A stretch of DNA of 64,000 nt from an uncultured Lactobacillus sp. (GTDB lineage Bacteria > Bacillota > Bacilli > Lactobacillales > Lactobacillaceae), in contig NZ_CARBVX010000003.1 of NCBI RefSeq assembly GCF_948948975.1, positions 81,617 through 145,616 of the forward strand, given 5' to 3'. Made by a program: the position numbers and the translations under genes. This document shows positions 1 to 7,053 of this stretch, one piece after another; positions within the stretch are counted from its first letter, which is position 1, and the number at the start of each line of letters is the position of its first letter. The notes below the pieces were generated by a model, which saw only the letters and a program-made list of their open reading frames with translations, was not told where the DNA came from and did not search any database.

Positions 1-33
1 TTTCCTCCTCTGAAACCATAGAAAGCGGTTTCA
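1..33 (-). promoter_or_regulatory. Ribosome binding site and cre-like site of a gene beyond the left edge
   Basis: Bases 1-10 read on the minus strand as GAGGAGGAAA, a strong Shine-Dalgarno, so a minus-strand gene starts just left of the window. Bases 20-33 read on the minus strand as TGAAACCGCTTTCT, which matches the catabolite-responsive element consensus TGWAANCGNTNWCA at 13 of 14 positions. This suggests CcpA control of the unseen gene. Bases 34-120 show nothing else I can name. Confidence 0.55.
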
Positions 34-128
34 ATTATTACAGTTAAATAATAACATAACAAGTTAACTATAGCCATGTATTAATTGAAAAATAAATTGA
101 TATTAATCGTAAATAACCCATACAAACA

Positions 129-173
129 AAAAGCAATTCCCTAATACATTTAACTTATTAAGGAACTGCTTTT
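129..173 (-). terminator. Intrinsic terminator of the 568-aa membrane protein gene
   Basis: An imperfect stem (AAAAGCAATTCCCTAA against TTAAGGAACTGCTTTT) lies just past the stop codon of the minus-strand gene and ends in T-rich sequence. It could work on both strands. Confidence 0.7.
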
Positions 174-193
174 ATATATGATTTCGATATCTT

Positions 194-1900
194 TTAATTG
201 TTTTTATTATTTATAAATTTTTTCCATAGTAAAAATACAATAACTAAAAGCCAAGAAATTAATGAAATTGCACTAATTACATAGAACCAGCTTGGCACGG
301 CAAAGTGTAAAATAGCGCGATTTAATCCAGCTTTTTGATTAACAATTGGATTCCCAATTATATTTTTAGCACCGGAGAATTTCTTACTATTCACTGTTAG
401 TTCACTTTGCGTGTAAAGCACAACAGGTAAAACTATCTTATTAGCTTTATTAGCTTTCCAAGATAATACTAAATCACCATTTTTAGTAACTCTGTGATCA
501 AATTTTTGGTATCGCTCAACAACATTAACTTTATATAGATAAGCTGCATTTTGATCAATCGACTTGTCTTTGGTTGGTAAGTAGTCCGGTAAATAATGCC
601 ACTTCAACATTTCTAGCATTTTGTCACTGGTTGACCGTTTAGCAACAACTTGAACTTGTGCATCTTTTCGACAAGCAACTGTGAAAATGTGGTTGGTAAT
701 TATATTTGGCACAGCTGCTTCTAAAAGTAAAATTGTTACCAAGCTAATACCAACTGCTTTTGGCTTGACTCCCTCTTTTAGCAAGTAGTTAACCGTTAAA
801 GCCATCCCTAGTAAAATCAATGGATATGCAACAACAGTTAATCTAAATGGAAATTGAAAGTAGGATTTTAAGCTTGGGAAAGCTCTTTGAACTAATCCCC
901 ATGGAAAAACAAAAGAAGATAAGCCCAGTAAGACAGTACCCAAAATGGTTACAAAAGTATTTAGCCTGTCTCGTTTATAGTGCATGACAACATAGATAAA
1001 TTGCGCAATAATTAATAAAACAAAAATTGGCAAAATATAAGCAAATGCTGTTCCATATTCGTTGTGCCAAAGCATATGTGGTCGCAATCCGCCACGAGAC
1101 AAATCAAATTCAGTAGTCGCAGAAAGGTGATTCGTCGGCATTAAAACTAAAAATGCACCAATCACATTTGCTGATAAGACAATGGTTCCTAAAACCGCTT
1201 TAATAAAAGGAATCCAAACTTTTCTAGAATTATTATTAATAATTAAAGAGTAAATAAAGAATGGAATCAATAATAATACAGCCATTAAGGTACTTAAAAC
1301 ATGAACCTGAATCAGCAGGCTCATTACCACCATTAACTGAATCCAGTTAATTGGTCGTTTTTTATCGCAAATCATGCGAACACCGCATAAAACAACTAAT
1401 GGCATTAAAGCCTGTCCCCACCCATTAAAAGAACTACGATTGATAAAGGCTGGAATCATCCCAATGTTAATATAGATAATTCCCATTACAGTAGCTAAAA
1501 GCTTATTAATACCTACCTGCTTTAGGAGGTAATACATACTCCCAGCACCCAATAAAGAAATTAGATAGGCTAAGATAACTTGATAGTTAAACCAATTACC
1601 AGCAATAAGAACTAAAATCCCGTTAAAATAGGCGAAAAGCGGCCCATAAATGGCATTAATAATTCTTCCGCTCTGCTGAAAAGTAAAATTAGTTTGGAAA
1701 ATGCTAAAGATTCCACTTTTAAGCTGCATCCCTGCATCATAAAAGCGACTATAGTGAAATAAGGTATCAGCAGTGTCATCACTAGCTAAAATAGTATGTG
1801 AGATTAGCTGCGGTGAAATGACTATGGTTGTAGCCAAGATGATTAATAAATATGGCCAGATGAATTGGCAAAATTTATTAGTTTTTATTTTTTCTAACAT
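194..1900 (-). CDS. Polytopic membrane protein, GT-C/YfhO-like
   Basis: This 568-residue protein has a short cytoplasmic N-terminus, one early membrane helix, then a polar loop with an acidic pair (SDDTADTLFH, about residue 40). About a dozen hydrophobic segments follow. A soluble region of about 100 residues (about 430-530) precedes a final helix and a basic tail. That layout, with acidic residues in the first extracytoplasmic loop, is typical of GT-C-fold or YfhO-like membrane proteins, which use polyprenyl-linked sugars to modify wall polymers. It also resembles the 6-pyruvoyl-tetrahydropterin-synthase-related membrane family common in lactobacilli. The exact substrate cannot be read from the sequence. 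The gene stands alone, with its own terminator and PepO upstream on the same strand. Confidence 0.7.
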   Translation of the reverse strand: MLEKIKTNKFCQFIWPYLLIILATTIVISPQLISHTILASDDTADTLFHYSRFYDAGMQLKSGIFSIFQTNFTFQQSGRIINAIYGPLFAYFNGILVLIAGNWFNYQVILAYLISLLGAGSMYYLLKQVGINKLLATVMGIIYINIGMIPAFINRSSFNGWGQALMPLVVLCGVRMICDKKRPINWIQLMVVMSLLIQVHVLSTLMAVLLLIPFFIYSLIINNNSRKVWIPFIKAVLGTIVLSANVIGAFLVLMPTNHLSATTEFDLSRGGLRPHMLWHNEYGTAFAYILPIFVLLIIAQFIYVVMHYKRDRLNTFVTILGTVLLGLSSFVFPWGLVQRAFPSLKSYFQFPFRLTVVAYPLILLGMALTVNYLLKEGVKPKAVGISLVTILLLEAAVPNIITNHIFTVACRKDAQVQVVAKRSTSDKMLEMLKWHYLPDYLPTKDKSIDQNAAYLYKVNVVERYQKFDHRVTKNGDLVLSWKANKANKIVLPVVLYTQSELTVNSKKFSGAKNIIGNPIVNQKAGLNRAILHFAVPSWFYVISAISLISWLLVIVFLLWKKFINNKNN

Positions 1901-1988
1901 GTTTAACCTTTTCTAATTAAGAATATTGTCTTAAGTGATAAGAATACCAATTCATAATATTATTAATAATTTCTTTTTGCAAACAATG

Positions 1989-2023
1989 AAAAAAGAACCA
2001 AACAGCTTTCGCCATTTGATTCT
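1989..2023 (-). terminator. Intrinsic terminator of pepO
   Basis: On the minus strand AGAATCAAA pairs with TTTGGTTCT around a GAAA-type loop, followed by six T. It sits 20 bases past the pepO stop. Confidence 0.75.
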
Positions 2024-2041
2024 AAAATTAGTTTTTATTTT

Positions 2042-3991
2042 TTACCAAATCACAACACGTTTTTCTGGGTCTAACCACATACCATCTTCTGGCTTAACAT
2101 CAAATGCCTTGTAGAATTCTTCTTGGCATTGTGATTGAACGTTAGCTCTTTCAGGACCAGGAGCATGAACATCAACTGAAACTTGTGTCTTAATTGATTC
2201 AGGAAGTTGCTTGTTTGCCCAAACACGAGCAAAGTTTTCAAATACTTCCTTCATGTTTCCATTTTCACCCTTATTAGCTTCAACAGCAGCAGTCAAACCA
2301 CCTTGGTCAGCAATATTTTCAGAAACAATTTGTTTACCGTTCAAGGTAACTGGACCATATTCAATGCCGTTAAATAAATCAATTTCGGCTTGAGTACGTT
2401 TCTTAAATTCCTCAAAGTCTTCGTCTGTCCACCAATTCTTCAAGTTACCAAATTCATCAAATTTAGCACCGTTGTTATCAAAGGCGTGAGAAATTTCGTG
2501 TGCAATAACAACACCAATACCACCGTAGTTTAAGCTACGAGATTGTTTCAAGTCATAGAATGGCTTTTGCAAAATTGCAGCTGGGAAGGTAATATCATTT
2601 CTCTGTGGATCGTAACATGCATTTACTAAGTTACCAGGCATGAGCCATACAGTTCGATCAACCGGTTGAGTTAATTTCTCAAGGTTGTACTTAACTGATT
2701 CTACAGCAGCTGCGCTTTCATTAGAGTAAAGGCTACCACCTTCTGCTTCAGGGACAACTTGAAGACGATCATAGATTTCTTCAATCTTTTCTGGATAACC
2801 AATCTTCAAAATCAAAGCACGTAATTTAACAATTGCTTTTTTCTTGGTGTCTTCAGATAGCCAATTATTTTCAGAGATACGTTTTTCATAAACGTCAATC
2901 ATCTTATGAATCATATCTTCTACGTCAGCCTTAGCTTCAGCGCCAAAGTAAGTTTGACCGTAGTACACACCAACTACTTCGCTAAACATACCATTAGCTA
3001 AACGATAAGCTTGTTTAGTACCAGATGATAGTTCAGGTTGTCCTGACAAAGCTTGACTAAATGGAAAAGCAGCTTCACGGAAATCTTGAGAAAGATATGC
3101 AGCTACACCATTAATAAACTTAACAACCATCCAACCTTTAATTTCATCAAAGTTATCTTCGTTAATTAATTCTTCAACATGATCTAAGAATCTTGGTTCA
3201 GTGACAATAATCTTCTCAGGCTTTTGAGCAAATAAATTACTTAAGAAGTTGTCAATCTTAAAGCTATCAAACTTATCTTCAAATTCAGCTAAAGACATTG
3301 GGTTATACATTGCTGGATAATCTGCCCATTCTTCAGTTGACTTAAGAACTTTAGAAAGCTTCTTATCAAACTTCAATGCCCCTTCTACATACTTCTTAGC
3401 ATCTTCTTCGCTTAAGCCAGCCATTTTAAGTAATTCTTCAGATTGATCTTGTAATACCTTCAATAAGTCAGCTGCTGCAGGATTGTCATAAGTAGTAGTA
3501 TCAGGCAAGAATAAACCAGGTCCGCCAAAGTATACAACATGAACTTTAGTATCCTTCATGTCCGCATCAACTGACACACTAATTGGTAAGTCAAAAGCAT
3601 TCTTATAGAAATCGGCTGCTCTTAAGTTAAGATCAGTTAAATTACGTAAACTAGTGATTTCTTCAAGGTCAGCTTTAATTGGCTTTGCCCCATCTTCATT
3701 TCTCTTGTCAAAGTTATTAGCAATTTTGTAAAGTTCAACTGCTTTTTCAAAATTAGGAACATTTGGCAAATTCTTTTTACTATCTGCAAAATCAGCAAAA
3801 TCTTGCATTAAGCTCTTTTCAATGTTCAAATCAATGCCATCAAAAGAACTAATTCTTGAACGGTCTGAAGGAATTTTTGCTTTTTCAATCCATTCAGAGT
3901 TCACTGCTAGGTAAAGATTATCTTGTGGTCTTGCGTTAAGATCGGGCTTAGTAATATCACCCACACCGCCACGTACATTGAGTAATGCCAT
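2042..3991 (-). CDS. pepO: Neutral endopeptidase PepO (M13 metalloprotease)
   Basis: PepO is a zinc oligoendopeptidase of the neprilysin family. It cuts medium-sized peptides, such as casein fragments, inside the cell, and there is no signal peptide. The 649-residue length fits the family. The zinc motif HEISH (in VIAHEISHAFDNNG, near residue 495) is followed by the third ligand and support motif ENIADQGG about 60 residues later. The NACYDPQRNDITFPAAILQ stretch ahead of HEXXH is the usual M13 substrate-binding block. The start is supported by AAGGAGG 8-10 bases upstream. The gene is single, has a terminator and diverges from the next gene to the right. The family assignment is secure; its peptide preference is not visible. 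Confidence 0.95.
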   Translation of the reverse strand: MALLNVRGGVGDITKPDLNARPQDNLYLAVNSEWIEKAKIPSDRSRISSFDGIDLNIEKSLMQDFADFADSKKNLPNVPNFEKAVELYKIANNFDKRNEDGAKPIKADLEEITSLRNLTDLNLRAADFYKNAFDLPISVSVDADMKDTKVHVVYFGGPGLFLPDTTTYDNPAAADLLKVLQDQSEELLKMAGLSEEDAKKYVEGALKFDKKLSKVLKSTEEWADYPAMYNPMSLAEFEDKFDSFKIDNFLSNLFAQKPEKIIVTEPRFLDHVEELINEDNFDEIKGWMVVKFINGVAAYLSQDFREAAFPFSQALSGQPELSSGTKQAYRLANGMFSEVVGVYYGQTYFGAEAKADVEDMIHKMIDVYEKRISENNWLSEDTKKKAIVKLRALILKIGYPEKIEEIYDRLQVVPEAEGGSLYSNESAAAVESVKYNLEKLTQPVDRTVWLMPGNLVNACYDPQRNDITFPAAILQKPFYDLKQSRSLNYGGIGVVIAHEISHAFDNNGAKFDEFGNLKNWWTDEDFEEFKKRTQAEIDLFNGIEYGPVTLNGKQIVSENIADQGGLTAAVEANKGENGNMKEVFENFARVWANKQLPESIKTQVSVDVHAPGPERANVQSQCQEEFYKAFDVKPEDGMWLDPEKRVVIW

Positions 3992-4156
3992 TAATAAAAT
4001 TCCTCCTTGTAATTCATGAGTAATTATATAAATGATATCATTATTAAAATTATTAGTCTATGATTAAACATAATCATTTCATTATTTAACGATAGTCTTT
4101 TTACATCGACTCTTAGATAATATAAGTAGATCTACATTTAAGAAGGAGAAAAAATA

Positions 4157-5053
4157 ATGAAAACCACATTTCCACATTCATTTTCTATATATAAATTAAT
4201 TGTGATTTTATTTGTTATCTTTTCTAATTTTACATTCATTAATATTGCTCATGCCGAAGAAACAGATTCTAATTCTGAACCACAATCTTCTCAAACACAT
4301 GAACGTAGTGTGCAGAAATTGTACGTTAAAATATACGATCAGGATACAAATGAATATTTAGGGCGTTATCTCCTAGCAACTCAAGTCGGCTACACAGATA
4401 GTCCACATCGTATGTTTGATGATGGTGGAATTAATCCTATTAATATTAAAGGATATGCCTTTGTGGGTAATCCTTCAGCTATGGTTCCAGTCGACTGGAA
4501 AAATAAAAGCGGTGTAACAGAAATCAAATGGCTTATGGTTAAAACTAGCTCTGATACCTATAAAAAAATGCAAAAAGGGTTAGAGGACGCCAAAAATAAT
4601 GAGGATAGTAATGAAGCACAAAAACCTAAGCTTAATGAAGATGGTCTACAGATCGATGATGATGGCAACGTAAATCTCCATGATATTTACCATGCATATA
4701 TGTCTTTTTTAGGACATCCACTTCCTACTGATTCAGCTGGCTACCAACCAACCGCTCGGGCTCTCTATTTATTTCAAAAATATCTAGGCTATGATCCTAA
4801 TAAAACTAAAGAGGAAAATTATAGATATTCAACTCGAAATCAATCATCTTCAAATCTAAGTTCATCATCCTCTAAAGCTTCTTCATCTACTACTTCTTCT
4901 AAAAAAGCAACACAAAGTAAGAAACATGTAAATAAAAAAATTAAGAAAAAAACTAAAATTAATTTCAATTCAAAACTAATTTTAGTCGGCATGAGTTTAT
5001 GTCTAGTAGGAGTACTAATTATTTTAATAATTAAACGTCTTAAACTTAAATAA
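4157..5053 (+). CDS. Secreted, membrane-anchored protein of unknown function
   Basis: The 298-residue product starts with a signal peptide (hydrophobic run, then NIAHAEE, cleavage likely after AHA). A globular part of about 170 residues begins with SVQKLYVKIYDQDTNEYLG, which resembles a mucus-binding (MucBP) or Ig-like opening. A Ser-rich stretch follows (about residues 228-248), then a polybasic segment rich in Lys, one membrane helix and a short basic tail (IIKRLKLK). There is no LPxTG motif, so the C-terminal helix is the likely anchor, with the Ser/Lys region crossing the wall. Ribosome site AAGGAG lies 8 bases ahead of ATG. No family is recognised with confidence. It is monocistronic and diverges from pepO. 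Confidence 0.75.
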   Translation: MKTTFPHSFSIYKLIVILFVIFSNFTFINIAHAEETDSNSEPQSSQTHERSVQKLYVKIYDQDTNEYLGRYLLATQVGYTDSPHRMFDDGGINPINIKGYAFVGNPSAMVPVDWKNKSGVTEIKWLMVKTSSDTYKKMQKGLEDAKNNEDSNEAQKPKLNEDGLQIDDDGNVNLHDIYHAYMSFLGHPLPTDSAGYQPTARALYLFQKYLGYDPNKTKEENYRYSTRNQSSSNLSSSSSKASSSTTSSKKATQSKKHVNKKIKKKTKINFNSKLILVGMSLCLVGVLIILIIKRLKLK

Positions 5054-5128
5054 GAATGATATAAGATCATTATTCCACAAATAGAATCTTTATTTTTACT
5101 GATGGTATCCCAGATCTAACACCCAGTT

Positions 5129-5160
5129 GCTCCGACTAAATCATATTGAGTCAGCTTTTT
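5129..5160 (+). terminator. Probable terminator of the anchored-protein gene
   Basis: GCTCCGACT pairs imperfectly with AGTCAGC around an 11-base loop and is followed by five T. The stem is short, so this is moderate evidence. Confidence 0.45.
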
Positions 5161-5171
5161 CATCCCTTCTA

Positions 5172-6098
5172 TCACTTAACTTCACTTACATGAATTTCAT
5201 TTAAATATTTTTCTGATTCAAAATCTGTTAGTCCCGTTCGACTCGCAGTATCACTACCGGCGGCTATTGCACATTTCAATGCCTCTGTTGTGTCGCATCC
5301 CAATTCTTTTTTCCCAATAAATGTACCGAGCATGGTATCACCAGCTCCAGCTGTATTGAGTACTGAAATTTTAGGAGCATTACCAAAGTAAGCATGATTT
5401 TTATCAATTAGAGCCGCACCAGACTCTCCTAGAGAGACTAAAACATTTTTACAACCAGCATTAATCAACTTACGAGCTAGTTTAATAATTTTTTCTTGAT
5501 CCAATTTTTCATTTAGATCAAAAAAACTAGCTAATTCTTGATCATTTGGTTTTAGTAAATAAGGATGATATGACAAAGTATCTAAAACAACCTTAGAACT
5601 AGAGTCAATTACTAGCTTTACATTTTTATCAGCCGTAATCTCTGCAATTTTAACTAAATAATCTTGTTTAATTCCTTTAGAAAAGCTTCCAGAAATAATT
5701 AAAATGTCGCGTTCTTTTAGTGTTGTCTTTAAATACTTTAAAAACTCATCTTGAACTTTTTCACTTACTTCTGGACCAGGATTTACTTCTTTGTATTCTC
5801 TGTTTTGATCTAATACCCGAGTAAAAACATTAATTCTAGTCGGTTCGTTAACTTTAAGAAAGTTACTACTTATACCTTTTTCTTTTAAGCCTGCTGTAAT
5901 GTAATCAAGTGTAAAGCCACCTCCAATTCCGGTCGCCATATTTTCTATACCCATTTTTTTCAAAATAAATGATACATTTACACCCTTACCATTAGGTTGA
6001 AGCTCAAATTTCTCAGTTCTATTAACAATATTTGGTTCTAATTTTTTAGTAATAATTACCAAATCAATTGCCGGATTAAGTGTTATTGTATAAATCAT
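5172..6098 (-). CDS. PfkB-type hexose-phosphate kinase (tagatose-6-phosphate or fructose-1-phosphate kinase)
   Basis: This 308-residue enzyme belongs to the 1-phosphofructokinase/LacC branch of the PfkB ribokinase-like family. The N-terminal substrate motif TLNPAID, the glycine pair in NGKGVNVS, and the C-terminal catalytic/ATP motif NTAGAGDTMLG (the Asp is the base) are all present. It phosphorylates a ketose phosphate to the bisphosphate. The sequence does not separate LacC (tagatose-6-phosphate) from FruK. No fructose EIIBC lies beside it, and the tagatose-bisphosphate aldolase gene is only 4 kb away, which favours a tagatose role or dual specificity. It diverges from an RpiR regulator across a cre-like site, so local regulation and catabolite control are likely. 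Confidence 0.85.
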   Translation of the reverse strand: MIYTITLNPAIDLVIITKKLEPNIVNRTEKFELQPNGKGVNVSFILKKMGIENMATGIGGGFTLDYITAGLKEKGISSNFLKVNEPTRINVFTRVLDQNREYKEVNPGPEVSEKVQDEFLKYLKTTLKERDILIISGSFSKGIKQDYLVKIAEITADKNVKLVIDSSSKVVLDTLSYHPYLLKPNDQELASFFDLNEKLDQEKIIKLARKLINAGCKNVLVSLGESGAALIDKNHAYFGNAPKISVLNTAGAGDTMLGTFIGKKELGCDTTEALKCAIAAGSDTASRTGLTDFESEKYLNEIHVSEVK

Positions 6099-6168
6099 GA
6101 GCTTTTCTCCTTTTCTTACCGCTTACATTATTAGTATACTTAGATAAGAAGGTAAGGTTTTTCTAAAT

Positions 6169-6182
6169 TGAAAGCGTTTTAA
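6169..6182. promoter_or_regulatory. cre-like site between the kinase and rpiR genes
   Basis: TGAAAGCGTTTTAA matches the cre consensus TGWAANCGNTNWCA at 12 of 14 positions. It lies in the shared promoter region of the divergent kinase and regulator genes. Confidence 0.5.
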
Positions 6183-6219
6183 TTAATAAGTGGTAAAGTT
6201 TTACAGAAAGGGTACATAC

Positions 6220-6978
6220 ATGCAAAATAATGATCTTAGTAATGCAGAACTCCATTTGTGGGAAACAGTTCAAAAAAATCCCCAAAAAATTGCAAAAATG
6301 TCGATTGTTAAATTAAGTCAATTTGCTCATGTTTCAACTGCTACAATCGTCAGGACTATGCAGAAAATGGGTTATAGCGGCTATACATCTTACCGAGAGT
6401 CACTAAAACTGCAGGATCGCTCCAATAGTAATTTTGATGTCTTAAATGATGCAGACGATAAAATTAAGAGTGTGATTACAAAAAATGAAATTGAAATGAA
6501 CAATACTCTCCATAATCTTAGCTACAGTAACATTGAAGACAGCATTTCAATGACTAAACAAGCAAACGTTGTCTATATTTTTGCACGTGGTCTATCAGAA
6601 TCAATTGGACAAGAAATTATGGTTAAATTGCAATTAACAGGAAAATATGTTGAATTTCATTCTGATCCAAATATTATTAAGACCGCCTCTAAAAGAATTA
6701 AAGATGATGCATTGGTTATTTTTATTAGCTTAAATGGTAATACTCCGGAATTAGTTGAAGCTGCAAAAAATTTATCACGTCATGATGTTCCTACTATTGC
6801 CTTTACTACTAATCCTAATGGACAGCTTGCTTCGCTTTCGACATTGACTTTTATGGGCTACATGTCAAAAACCAACTATTTTCCTGATTATGAAGTACGC
6901 TCTCGATTACCCTTACAAATCATGACCCGTATTTTTTCGGATGCATATTCAGTTAGAACCGGCTTTGCTAGACAATAA
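6220..6978 (+). CDS. RpiR/MurR family transcriptional regulator with SIS domain
   Basis: The 252-residue protein has an N-terminal HTH_6 domain (LSQFAHVSTATIVRTMQKMGYSGY, about residues 35-60) and a C-terminal sugar-isomerase (SIS) domain (about 100-240). The SIS domain normally senses a phosphorylated sugar. I place the start at the ATG at 6220 because AGAAAGGG lies 7 bases upstream; an in-frame GTG at 6190 has no ribosome site. It diverges from the PfkB kinase gene, so control of that kinase, and perhaps of the nearby aldolase gene, is the natural inference. The effector is unknown but is likely a hexose phosphate. Confidence 0.88.
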   Translation: MQNNDLSNAELHLWETVQKNPQKIAKMSIVKLSQFAHVSTATIVRTMQKMGYSGYTSYRESLKLQDRSNSNFDVLNDADDKIKSVITKNEIEMNNTLHNLSYSNIEDSISMTKQANVVYIFARGLSESIGQEIMVKLQLTGKYVEFHSDPNIIKTASKRIKDDALVIFISLNGNTPELVEAAKNLSRHDVPTIAFTTNPNGQLASLSTLTFMGYMSKTNYFPDYEVRSRLPLQIMTRIFSDAYSVRTGFARQ

Positions 6979-7031
6979 AAAAGAGTTGATAATCTTCGTT
7001 TTTCAACGTTGATCTTATCAACTCTTTTTTA
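6977..7031. terminator. Bidirectional terminator between rpiR and the LPQTG surface protein gene
   Basis: AAAAAAGAGTTGATAA pairs perfectly with TTATCAACTCTTTTTT across a 22-base loop. It serves converging genes on both strands. Confidence 0.85.
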
Positions 7032-7053
7032 TATCAGTATATGATTTTATAAA

